DNA from: Gari tellinella
Taxonomy: Eukaryota > Mollusca > Bivalvia > Cardiida > Psammobiidae
Direction of reading: 5' to 3'
Assembly: GCA_922989275.2 (NCBI GenBank)
Contig: OV277856.1
Location: 83,533,038 to 83,597,037, forward strand
DNA: 64,000 nucleotides
The notes beneath the pieces are model-generated. The model worked only from the letters and a program-made list of their open reading frames with translations. It searched no databases and had not been told where the DNA came from. Positions 10,785-21,486 of this stretch are shown here, piece after piece. The position numbers and the translations under genes are program-made. Numbering within the stretch: position 1 is the first letter of the stretch; every line of letters begins with the position of its first letter.

Positions 10785-13700
10785 AAGTCCACAGACTGTC
10801 AAATAGGGGGGAAAGAATTGGCTAGCCAAACTTTTCCCCCTCCAAGATAGTCAAAGTATACAATTTCGCACACTGTCAGATAGGGGGGAAAGAATTGGCT
10901 AGCCAAAACTTTTCCCCCTCCAAGATAGTCAAAGTATACAATTCCACAGACTAAAAGAGAGGGGGGGAAAGAATTGGCTAGCCAAAACTTTCCCCCCGCT
11001 TAGATAGTAAAAGCATACAATTCCACACACTGACAGAGAGGGGGGAAAGAATTGGCTAGCCAAAACTTTCCCCCCTTCAAGATAGTCAAATGATGCAATT
11101 CCGCAGACTGACAGATAGGGGGGAAAGAATTGGCTAGCCAAAACTTTCCCCCCACCAACATAGTCAAAGTATACAATTCCACAGACTGTCAGATAGGGGT
11201 GAAAGAATTGGCTAGCCAAAACTTTCCCCCCTCCAAGATAGTCAACTGTTGCAATTCTGCAGACTGGCAGATAAGGGGGGAAAGAATTGGCTAGCCAAAA
11301 CTTTCCCCCCCTCCGAGATAGTCAAAGCATACAATTTCGCACACTGTCAGATAGGGGGGAAAGAATTGGCTAGCCAAAACTTTCCCCCCTCCAAGATAGT
11401 CAAATGATGCAATTCTGCAGACTGACAGATAGGGGGGAAAGAATTGGCTAGCCAAAACTTTCCCCCCTCCAACATAGTCAAAGTATACAATTCCACAGAC
11501 TGTCAGATAGGGGGGAAAGAATTGGCTAGCCAAAACTTTCCCCCCTCCAAGATAGTCAAATGTTGCAATTCTGCAGACTGGCAGATTGGGGGGAAAGAAT
11601 TGGCTAGCCAAAACTTTCCCCCCTCTGAGATAGTCAAAGCATACAATTTCGCACACTGTCAGATAGGGGGGAAAGAATTGGCTAGCCAAAACTTTCCCCC
11701 CTCCAAGATAATGAAAGGATGCAATTCCGCAGACTGACAGATAGGGGGGAAAGAATTGGCTAGCCAAAACTTTCCCCCCTCCAAGATAGTCAAATGATGC
11801 AATTCCGCAGACTGACAGATAAGGGGGGAAAGAATTGGCTAGCCAAAGCTTTCCCCCCACCAACATAGTCAAAGTATACAATTCTACAGACTGTCAGATA
11901 GGGGGGAAAGAATTGGCTAGCCAAAACTTTCCCCTCCAAGATAGTCAAATGTTGCAATTCTGCAGACTGTCTGATAGGGGGGAAAGAATTGGCTAGCCAA
12001 AACTTTCCCCTCAGAGATAGTCAAAGCATACAATTTCGCACACTGAAAGAGAGGGGGGAAAGAATTGGCTAGCCAAAACTTTCCCCCCTCCAAGATAGTC
12101 AAATGTTGCAATTCTGCAGACTGGCTGATAGGGGGGAAAGAATTGGCTAGCCAAAACTTTCCCCCCTCCAAGATAGTCAAAGTATACAATTCCACAGACT
12201 GAAAGAGAGGGGGGAAAGAATTGGCTAGCCAAAACTTTCCCCCCTCCAACATAGTCAAAGTATACAATTCCACAGACTGTCAGATAGGGGGGAAAGAATT
12301 GGCTAGCCAAAACTTTCCCCCCTCCAAGATAGTCAAATGTTGCAATTCTGTAGACTGGCAGATAGGGGGGAAAGAATTGGCTAGCCAAAACTTTCCCCCC
12401 TCCGAGATAGTCAAATCATACAATTTCGCACACTGTCAGATAGGGGGGAAAGAATTGGCTAGCCAAAACTTTCCCCCTCCAAGATAATGAAAGGATGCAA
12501 TTCCGCAGACTGACAGATAGGGGGGAAAGAATTGGCTAGCCAAAACTTTCCCCCCACCAATATAGTCAAAGTATACAATTCCACAGACTGTCAGATAGGG
12601 GGGGAAAGAATTGGCTAGCCAAAACTTTTCCCCCTCCAAGATAGTCAAATGTTGCAATTCTGCAGACTGGCTGATAGGGGGGGAAAGAATTGGCTAGCCA
12701 AAACTTTCCCCTCAGAGATAGTCAAAGCATACAATTTCGCACACTGTCAGATAGGGGGGAAAGAATTGGCTAGCCAAAACTTTCCCCCCTCCAAGATAGT
12801 CAAAGTATACAATTCCACAGACTGAAAGAGAGGGGGGAAAGAATTGGCTAGCCAAAACTTTCCCCCTCCAAGATAGTCAAATGTTGCAATTCTGCAGACT
12901 GACAGATAGGGGGGAAATAATTGGCTAGCCAAAACTTTCCCCCCTCTTACTAGTCAAAACACACCATTCCACAGACTGTCAGATAGGGGGAAAAGAATTG
13001 GCTAGCCAAAACTTTCCCCCCTCCAAGATAGTCAAAGTATACAATTCCACAGACTGAAAGAGAGGAGGGAAAGAATTGGCTAGCCAAAACTTTCCCCCCA
13101 CTTAGATAGTAAAAGCATACAATTCCACAGACTGTCAGATAGGGGGGAAAGAATTGGCTAGCCAAAACTTTCCCCCCTCCAAGATAGTCAAATGATGCAA
13201 TTCCACAGACTGAAAGAGAGGGGGAAAAGAATTGGCTAGCCAAAACTTTCCCCCAGCTTAGATTGTAAAAGCATACAATTCCACAGACTGTCAGATAGGG
13301 GGGAAAGAATTGGCTAGCCAAACATTTCCCCCCTCCAAGATAGTCAAATGATGCAATTCCACAGACTGAAAGAGAGGGGGGAAAGAATTGGCTAGCCAAA
13401 ACTTTCTCCCCGCTTAGATAGTAAAAGCATACAATTCCACAGACTGTCAGATAGGGGGGAAAGAATTGGCTAGCCAAAACTTTCCCCCCTCCAAGATAGT
13501 CAAAGTATACAATTCCACAGACTGAAAGAGAGGGGGGAAAGAATTGGCTAGCCAAAACTTTCCCCCCTCCGAGATAGTCAAAGTATACAATTCCACAGAC
13601 TGTCAGATAGGGGGGAAAGAATTGGCTAGCCAAAACTTTCCCCCCTCCAAGATAGTCAAAGTATACAATTCCACAGACTGAAAGAGAGGGGGGAAAGAAT

Positions 13701-13920
13701 TGGCTAGCCAAAACTTTCCCCCCTCCAAGATACTCAAACGATGCAATTCTGAAGACTGACAGATAGGGGGGGAAAGAATTGGCTAGCCAAAACTTTCCCC
13801 CCTCCGAGATAGTCAAAGCATACAATTTTGCACACTGTCAGAAAGGGGGGAAAGAATTGGCTAGCCAAAACTTCCCCCCTCCAAGATAGTCAAACCATAC
13901 AATTCCGCCAGATAGTGAGA
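10785..13920 (-). repeat. Right-arm tandem array, inverse of the left arm
   Basis: About 40 units of 77-78 bp, the same sequence as the left arm but read on the minus strand (GGGGGGAAAGAATTGGCTAG on plus). Spacers include the inverses of left-arm types, for example 'aatttcgcacactgtcagat' and 'gcaattccgcagactgacag', plus an 'agactgaaagagagg' type common only after about 12000. Long minus-strand frames (up to 291 codons) are artefacts of the 3n period. Confidence 0.9.
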
Positions 13921-14275
13921 AAGAAATCCTACAATGCGAAATTATAGGGGGGGAAAGTTTCAACTAAGGGGGGGAAAGAATTCGCTAGCTAAAAGTATCC
14001 CACTTGCGAAATTATAGGGGGGGAAAGAATTGGCTAGCCAATTCTTTCCCCGGGGGAAGAAATTGGCTAGCCAATTCTTTCCGCGGGGAAGGTTTTGGCT
14101 AGCCAATTCTTTCCCCGGGGAAACTTTTGAGGGGGGAAAGAATTGACTGCTACACCGGGTCCAAATTCGCTATCAAATTTGGACCCCCCCTGTAAAAAAT
14201 GGACCCCCCATGCAAAATTTTAGAATGATAAAAAAACATAATAAAAAGTTAAGAAACAAGAAACCAATGAATATT

Positions 14276-14985
14276 TTAACCCATTACCCAATAAATATGC
14301 CTGTAACATCATAAATGTATTCCTACATTGAAGAAAATAATTCCAATTTATTCAGTCACAAACATTTACTGTATAAGAAATATTTTATGTATCCTAGAAG
14401 ATGGTAGCTTAATCAATTACCCAATAAATATGCCTTTTCATGCCCTTAATTTATTCTTCCACTGAAGAAAGTAGTTCCATTTTGTACAATATATTCCTAC
14501 ATTGAAGAAAATAATTCCATTTTATACAGTAACAAACATTTAATGTATAGGAAATATTTATGTATCCTAGAAGATGGTAGCTTAACCCATTACCCAATAA
14601 ATATGCCTTTTTACGCCCTTAGTTTATTCTTCCACTGAAGAAAGTAGTTCCATTTTGTACTATGTATTCCTACATTGAAAAAAATAATTCCATTTTATAC
14701 AGTCACAAACATTTACTGTATAGGAAATATTTTATGTATCCTAGAAGATGGTATCTTAACCCATTACCCCATAAATATGCCTTTTTACGCCCTTAATTTA
14801 TTCTTCCACTGAAGAAAGTAGTTCAATTTTGTACAATGTATTCCTACATTGAAGAAAATAATTCCATTTTATACAGTTACAAACATTTACTGTATAGGAA
14901 ATATTTTATGTATCCTAGAAGATGGTAGCTTAACCCATTACCCAATAAATATGCCTTTTTATGCCCTTAATTTATTCTTCCACTG
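14276..14985 (+). repeat. 174-bp tandem repeat, four to five units
   Basis: The landmark 'ttacccaataaatatgcc' (one unit reads 'ttaccccataaatatgcc') recurs near 14285, 14415, 14588, 14762 and 14937, spacing 173-175 bp after a shortened first unit. The unit resembles the left half of the TTAA-flanked MITEs elsewhere in the window (e.g. 54569-54821), which share 'aaatatgcctttt' and 'tgaagaa' blocks in the same order. Confidence 0.8.
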
Positions 14986-14989
14986 CGTT

Positions 14990-15780
14990 AAAATTGGACC
15001 CCCCCCCCCCCCCTCCCTTGGCAACACCCAACCATAAGTAATTTGATATTCACATCAATTTTAATTCTTTTCCATTATTTGTTTTGTTTAAGTAATGTTT
15101 TTCCCCTTTCCTGAAGTTACTTTGCCCTGCAAATTATTTTGGTTGGAGAAGGGGGGGGAGGTCCAAATTTGATGGCGTAAAAATTGGACCCCCCCCCCCC
15201 CCCCCCCCCCTCCCTTTTCAACACCGAACTATAAGTCATTTAATTTACACATCAAAATAATTTGCAGGGCATAGTAACTTCAGTTTAGGAGTAAAACATT
15301 ACTTAAACAAAACAATTAATGGAAAAGAATTAAAATTGTTGTGTCAATCAAATGACTTATGGTTGGGTGTTGAAAAGGGAGGGGGGGGGGGTCCAATTTT
15401 CACGCCATCAAATTTGGACCCCCCCCCCCCCCCCCCCCCTTCTCCAACCAAAATAATTTGCATGGCATAGTAACTTCAGGTTAGGAGTAAAACATTACTT
15501 AAACAAAACAAATAATGGAAAATAATTAAAGTTGATGTGAAAATCAAATGACTTATGGTTGGGTGTTGCCAAGGGAGGGGGGGTCCAATTTTGATGCCAT
15601 CAAATTTGGACCCCCTCTCCAACCGAAATATTTTTTTTTTTTTTTTTTTTTTTTTTATGTGCATAACAACCTCAGGATAGGAGTAATCAATATTTTGCTT
15701 TAGGGAGAAGCATTACCAACTTTTGAGGGGGGGGGGGGGGGGTTCCAAAATTTACAGGGGGGGGTCCATATTTCGCTATC
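14990..15780. repeat. Inverted units with poly-C/poly-G ends
   Basis: About 200-bp units delimited by 'aattggacccccc' runs or their inverse. One unit (about 14990-15185) is in plus orientation and two (about 15186-15400 and 15405-15610) in minus orientation, all sharing 'aagtaatgttt' and 'caaattattttggttgg' blocks. A long T run lies at about 15631-15656. The homopolymers make exact lengths doubtful in any assembly. Confidence 0.7.
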
Positions 15781-16486
15781 AAAAATGGACCCGTGGGTCG
15801 ATTTTTTACGGGGGTCCAAATTTGATCTGACACCGGTACTGGCCAATTTCTACCCGACCCGCAAGTACCCGAGTACTCGTTTCAACCCTAGTACTAATGT
15901 ACTGATTACTTGGGATCAAAAAGTGGGTCAGTAGGTCAAATCATTATAGGAAAAGCTTCAAAGTAATCTGGGGCCGACATCTTTTGGCCTCATTTCATGA
16001 AACTAGTTCAGAATAATAACCATGACAAAATCTAGGTAAATTATAAATATGGGTTATGTCTGAATAAAAAGTAGGTGAGGAGGGCAAGTCATAAAAAAGG
16101 CTTCTGAACACTTTAGGGGCAATGTTTTTAGCCCCAAATTCATGAAACTTGCTAGAAAATAATCACCTAGACCAAATCTAGGCAATATATGAATGTGAGT
16201 TACATGTCAGTTAAAAAAGTAGGTCATTATTTCAAACATAGGAAAGGCTTCTGAACCCTCTAGTTCATATGGAGTACACACATCAACATTATCCTGACAC
16301 ATTTGCTTCAGTGACATTAGGCACTAGTGGGGATATCACCTTTAGTGATGAAGTCTATTTAAATCTTTGAACTTTAATGTACTCTGGTGAGCGCCTTAGA
16401 GCCCATTGGGCTCTTGTTTACTGAATGGTACACAATTTTGTTTTCTATGAGGTCTATTATTGTTAAAAAATACAAAAACTGTCCAA

Positions 16487-17540
16487 AAACAAGAGGCCCA
16501 GAGGGCCACATTTTATAAGCTCGCCTGAGACATTGTACCATAGAAGCCGACTGGGCAAGACAACATTTTGATATAGCTGTTATAACTGATAAGCCCCGGG
16601 GCGGGGCCAAATTTGATCCAGGGGTCATAATTTGAACAATCTTGGTAGAGGACCATAGGGCAAAGCTACATGTCAAATATAAATGATCTGGGCCTTACGG
16701 TTTCAGAGAAGAAGATTTTTAAAGTTTTTCCTATGAAAAACTAACAAGCCTGAGGGCAGGGCCATTTTTGGCCTGGGGTCATAATTTGAACAATCTTGGT
16801 AGAGGACCACAAGGCAAAGCTATATGTCAAATATTAAAGATCTGAGCCTTACAGTTTCAGAGAAGATTTTTAAAGGTTTTCCTATATAAGTCTATGTAAA
16901 ACTGATAAGCCCCGGGGCGGGGCCAATTTTTACCCGGGGTCATAATTTGAACAACTTTGATAGAGGACTATAAGGCAAAGCTACATGTCAAATATAAATG
17001 ATCTGGGCCTTACTGTTTCAGAGAAGAAGATTTTTAAAGGTTTTCCTATATGAGTCTATGTAAAACCCCGCCCCAATTTTGACCCGTGGGTCATAATGTG
17101 AACAATCTTGGTAGAGGACCATAAGGCAAAGCTACATGTCAAATATTAATTATCTAGGCCATACAGTTTCTGAGAAGAAGATTTTAAAGGTTTTCCTAAG
17201 AAAAACTGATAATCCCCAGGGGGGTCAAAATTTGAAGATACATACCAAATATCAAAGGTCTTGGCCTTTGGGTTTCTGAGAAGAAGATTTTTTAAGATTT
17301 TCTTATGCATTAAAAGTTGTCTTTACGGTCATGTTAGAAAACCTGGTCCCACAGCAAGGGCAATAACTCTAGCCAAAATCTTTGAACAAGATTTCGTTCC
17401 CCCTTGTCACTGATGCTTCTGACAAAGTTTGGTTGAAATCGGGTCAGTGGTTTCTGAGGAGATGATGTTTGAAAATGTGAACGTACGACGGACGAAATGG
17501 GATCACAATAGCAAATCCTGAGGCTCAGGTGAGCTAAAAA
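16487..17540 (-). mobile_element. Hairpin repeat, minus strand, apparently full length
   Basis: Read on the minus strand it starts at 17540 with TTTTTAGCTCACCTGAGCCT and its hairpin partner, passes a short GTCC-type stretch and five diverged core units ('ttcttctctgaaac', 'gccccgccccgg'), and ends near 16487 with CTCTTGTTT after a GGCCC hairpin. It is close to, and opposite in orientation to, the repeat ending at 16418. Confidence 0.75.
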
Positions 17541-17714
17541 TGCGTTTTAAATAACAGGGGTCAGTTGATTTTGTTTGACCATTACGGTTAGACTACCTTA
17601 TAATGCATTTAATCTATTCCTCCTCTATAGAGTTTCATTATGCCCCCACACCATTGGTGGTGGGGGGCTATATATATAGGAATTGCGTTGTCCGTCCGTC
17701 CTTCCGTACACACC

Positions 17715-17957
17715 CTAGGATACTTATGTGGCTAAAATTCTTAGCCACATAATAGAAAAACATTAACCTGGCCGTCTCTTGTGACATTAACCTGGCCATT
17801 TCTTGTGACATAAACCTGGCCAGTTGTGGGACATAGGGTAAGGGGTAGGGTTAGCCTCCAGACCATTCTATTCCAAGTTAGAGCAAAAAGAAATTGTCTC
17901 TTGTGTGGCTAGTCACGCAAGAGAAAACAATAGAAAATAGCCACATAAGTATCCTAG
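17715..17957. mobile_element. ~240-bp MITE with GGATACTTATGTGGCTA ends
   Basis: CTAGGATACTTATGTGGCTA at 17715-17734 is exactly inverted at the right end (17938-17957). A second hairpin sits at each end (GTGGCTA..TAGCCAC on the left; CTCTTGTGTGG..CACGCAAGAG on the right). In the middle a 27-bp unit with 'ttaacctggcc' is repeated three times. A diverged copy occupies the same place in the related host repeat at 42944-43189. Confidence 0.75.
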
Positions 17958-18003
17958 CGTAAGTACGTCCGTCCGTCCGTCTGTCCGAGCGCACGAAAGG
18001 TCC

Positions 18004-18117
18004 TTTGTTGGGTAGGGAGAACAATAGATTCAATTCATTCCGTGATTGCCCTATTGTTATTGTTGGGTATTTTAGTGTACTGTTGGGTACTTTTAAACAA
18101 AAAATATACCCAACAAA
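18004..18117. mobile_element. 114-bp MITE with TTTGTTGGGTA ends
   Basis: TTTGTTGGGTA at the left is exactly inverted (TACCCAACAAA) at the right. 'tgttgggta' occurs twice more inside. A second copy is at 43391-43503 in the equivalent position of a related repeat. Confidence 0.65.
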
Positions 18118-19941
18118 TGTCCAACTGTGAGAACGTCCGTCCGTCGCGTTTTTCCGGGACATTTGCCTTTTTCTTGAAAACTGTTTATGATACCATCTTC
18201 AAACTTGGTATACATTATCAATGTTTTTTGGGGACAGTCATGGACAGGTTTCATAACTCTTGTACCAAATTTGACTGAATTATACCCCTTTTTGTCTCTT
18301 AATAAAGATTTTTTTATTTGAACATGCCATTTTCTTGAAAACTATTCATGATATTGTCCTCAAACTTAGTACACTTTATAAGTGTGGTATTGTGAGACTT
18401 TTCATGAAGTTTGACAACTCTTGCTCAAAATTTTACAGAATTATGGCCCTTTATAACTTGAAATTTTGTTCCTTAATATGCATTTATTCTTTGGAAATGT
18501 CATTTTCTTGAAAACTATTTATGACATTGTCTTCAAACTTGGTACACATTATAAGTGTGATGTTTGCAGACTCTACTTGAAGTTACATAACTCTTGCCAA
18601 CAAATTAAAGAATTATGCCCCTTTTTAGCTCACCTGGCCCAAAGTGCCAAGGTGAGCTATTTTGATCGTGCTGTGTCCGTCGTCCGTCGTCTTCCGTTCG
18701 TTCGTTCGTCGTCCGTCGTCAACAATTTCTTAAAATGACATCTCCTCCTAAATACTGGATGGGTTTTAACCAAACTTGGCAGAAATGATCCGTATATGGT
18801 CCTCTTAGAAAGTTGTTCAAATGTTTCCGGTCCGTTGCATATCTAGATCACAGGAGCTAAAAATAGATCGTTTCAATAAAAACTTAAAAAATCTTCTTCT
18901 CTGAAACCACAGTACCCCGAGCTTAGATATTTGGCACAAAGCATCATCTATAGGTCCTCTATCAAGATTGTTCAAAATATATCCCTGGGGTCAAAAATGG
19001 CCCCGCCCCGGGGGTCACATTTACATAGAGTTATATAGTGAAAACTTCAAACCTCTTCTTCTCTGAAACTAATATAGCTAGAGCTTTGATATTTGGCATG
19101 GTGTAACTTCTAGAGGTACTTTACCAATATTGTTCAAATGTTTCCGGTCCGTTGCATATCTAGGTCACAGGAGCTAAAAATATATTTTTTCGATTAAAAC
19201 TTAAAAAATCTTTTTCTCTGAAACCACAGTACCCTGAGCTTAGATATTTGGCACAAAGCATCATCTATAGGTCCTCTATCAAGATTGTTCAAATGATTCC
19301 CTGGGGTCAAAAATGACCGCGCCCCTGGGGTCACAAATTTACATTGAGTTATATAGTGAAATCTACAAACCTCTTCTTCTCTGAAACTAATATATCTAGA
19401 GCTTTGATATTTGGCATGGTGTAACTTCTAGAGGTACTTTACCCATATTGTCCAAATGTTTCCGGTCCGTTGCATATCTAGGTCACAGGAGCTAAAAATA
19501 GATTTTTTCGATTAAAACTTAAAAAATCTTCTTCTCTGAAACCACAGTACCCTGAGCTTAGATATTTGGCACAAACTAAGCATCATCGATAGGTCCTCTA
19601 TCAAGAATGTTCAAATTATGTCTCTGGGGTAAAAAATGACAGCACCCTGGGGGTCACAAATTTACATATTGTTATATAGTGAAATCTTCAAACCTCTTCT
19701 TCTCTGAAACTAATATAGCTAGAACTTTGATATTTGGCATGGTGTAACTTCTAGAGGTACTTTACCAATATTGTTCAAATGTTTCCGTTCCGTTGCATAT
19801 CTATGTCACAGGAGCTAAAAATAGATTTTTTTAATAAAAAGCTTAAAAAATCTTCTCTTAAACTACATGCAGTGCCCTAAGCTTAGCCATTCTGCACTCA
19901 TCATCATCCAATCAGCAATTGGCACAATCATATTGTCATAA

Positions 19942-20755
19942 TGTAATAGAGTGGTTAACTCTATAGGGTTTGGGCCAGATGGATAGGTAGTCAAAACTAA
20001 ACGCCAGTGTTTAGTCCTTATATTTATTCATCCGGAGCCTAAAAGGTTATGGCACCCTGAAATAAGATACAATACATACATTACAACATATACAATGACA
20101 AATTAACAATCTAGTGGCCATGGAATTTACCTAAAACATAAATACATATAACACTTTAAACATCACATCACAGACTCGCACAAATACACAAAATACAATT
20201 GCCGAGGACACACACCTACACACAAACACATAACTCACCAGCTATGGGCCAAGCACACACACACACCTCCCAACTGTGGCTCTATGGTGTAATGGTTAGC
20301 TGACAAATCTGCAAAGGGTTAATGAAACAGGTGTAAGAAAGATATAAGTGATGTTTTTAGAATTAGAAAGATCCGATGCTGCTATTTCAAAATTACCACG
20401 AAATCCTATAAATTACTAAATGTCAAACCATGATTAGAAAAGGATGAAGACTGCTCACTGCACTCGATTGCAACCAATACCTAAACCCAAATAAGTTCCC
20501 ATCAAAGAAAACAAAGATTCAACATACCCAATGAAATTCCAAATGGAGATCCTCAATAGAAAAGGTCTTCTTAGTGTGAAGTGTGACTAGAAAGTGAGAA
20601 ACTACATGAAAAGAACAATAGGAACAATCGCAACTTCGCGGGCTTTCAATAATACAATAGAATTAAGAAAGATAACTCCAAACATACAAAGGGAGAGAAT
20701 AAGAGCTAGGCTTTGGTACACGAAATTAGTCTGAATAAAAGTACACCCTGTTACA
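19942..20755 (-). repeat. 3' LTR of a Ty3/Gypsy-type retrotransposon
   Basis: On the minus strand it begins TGTAACAGGGTG and ends CACTCTATTACA, so both ends carry the TG..CA and short inverted repeat expected of an LTR (10 of 12 positions match between TGTAACAGGGTG and TGTAATAGAGTG). Length is 814 bp. A possible AATAAA polyadenylation signal lies near 20025 (minus strand). It follows the integrase frame and a polypurine tract in the correct order. No second LTR is present in the window. Confidence 0.8.
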
Positions 20756-20770
20756 CACCTCCCCTGCTTG
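20756..20770 (-). other. Polypurine tract
   Basis: On the minus strand AGCAGGGGAGGTG immediately precedes the LTR start TGTAACA, the position from which plus-strand DNA synthesis of an LTR retrotransposon is primed. Confidence 0.7.
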
Positions 20771-21486
20771 TTAAAATGATGTCCTCATCATTTACAAACA
20801 ACAACAACAACCACAAAATCAGTTCCGTCATGTCTGTCACAACTACAAACAAACTCTCTACATAAAGTACAATCATAGCTACATAACTGCATGCTATATT
20901 ACTTAAACTACATTTGCCACTTTACTACCTTTACTACATAGCAATTACAAGATCTATAGTTAAATCAACTATATACTATTATAACAAAGTACACTTACCT
21001 TGTATTCTGCCCCTCCAGCCGTAGAATTGTGTCCTCACATAATTATATAAACAATAATTTGACAATGTATTTACTATAAAGGTTCACTTAGTGAAAGCAT
21101 TGACATTCCACTTATCATAGAACTCAATAGAAATAGTATAAAAACGAAACAGCTTGAAGAATCAACTTTTGATGCTTCAACTTGTATACATCAAATTGTA
21201 AACCAATATTTATTTTGTCAACAAATTTCACAAAATAATACTTTATAGAAAAAAATAAATGTGATACTGAATCACATAGGAATTGGTTCAAATATAAGCA
21301 ATTTTCCATATTGTCATGGATCCAAATATATTTCTCAAATACAAATGGGCCCACATAAATACATCACAATCTGCTATGGTTACATAATTAAAACAAGAAA
21401 ACAAGTTCAAATAGCATTTACTCAACAAAAGAAATACTATTTATGATAAAAATCACAGTAAAACATATACAAACAAACACAAAAAT
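20771..21486 (-). other. 3' untranslated region of the Gypsy fragment
   Basis: AT-rich DNA between the stop codon of the integrase frame and the polypurine tract. No further frame of interest; an envelope-like gene is not seen. Confidence 0.6.

Larger units (their letters stand above)
7354..14157. mobile_element. Giant foldback-like element, two inverted tandem arrays (copy 2)
   Basis: The termini are inverted copies: GGTGTAACAGCCAATTCTTT on the left and GGTGTAGCAGTCAATTCTTT read inward from the right. Behind each comes the same ~200-bp module series ('aaaagtttccccgggg', GGCTAGCC, 'ataatttcgca'), then a long tandem array. The left array (about 7560-10765) and right array (about 10790-13920) have opposite orientation and meet near 10770-10790 with almost no central unique sequence. 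Copy 1 at 4178 shares the terminal module, so the ends are those of an element family. The plan is that of foldback elements such as FB and Galileo of Drosophila; no transposase is present. Confidence 0.75.
7315..15835. mobile_element. TIR element with GGTGTCA ends, inside the hAT-like element
   Basis: The left end CGGTGTCATATCAAA and the right end, inverted CGGTGTCAGATCAAA, continue as inverted copies for about 40 bp through 'ttggacccc' and 'gtaaaaaat'. GTACC precedes and GTACT follows, a possible 5-bp target duplication. Remaining own content after removing the foldback insert is 14158-15835: a 174-bp tandem array and poly-C/poly-G-rich inverted units. I cannot assign it to a superfamily. 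Confidence 0.6.
6723..15890. mobile_element. hAT-like non-autonomous transposon, enlarged by nested insertions
   Basis: Terminal inverted repeats TAGGGCTGAAACG (from 6723) and TAGGGTTGAAACG (inverse, ending 15890) match at 12 of 13 positions. Flanking 8-mers CTACTAAT (6715-6722) and GTACTAAT (15891-15898) match at 7 of 8, the duplication length of the hAT superfamily. GGTACCCG/CGGGTACC motifs recur subterminally. Without the insert at 7315-15835 the element would be about 645 bp, so it never carried a transposase here. Confidence 0.75.
6144..16418 (+). mobile_element. Outermost hairpin repeat of a five-level nest
   Basis: The left part (6144-6722) has the core landmarks 'aaagtgggtggggc' and 'aggtcaaa'. 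The right part (15891-16418) continues the same core and ends in a GGTGAGC tail with CTCTTGTT. The two parts are split by 9.2 kb of nested elements. The left end starts inside the core, so the head is missing. No protein is encoded by the repeat itself. Confidence 0.65.

Noticed and set aside
12950..13825. Minus-strand frame of 291 codons
   Set aside because: Same artefact in the inverted right arm.
7560..13920. CRISPR-like pattern of regular repeats and spacers
   Set aside because: The genome is eukaryotic, spacers themselves repeat in a few types, both orientations occur in two arms, and no cas genes are present.
15000..15780. Poly-C/poly-G tracts as G-quadruplex regulatory sites
   Set aside because: The runs are parts of repeat ends and their lengths are unreliable; no promoter context.
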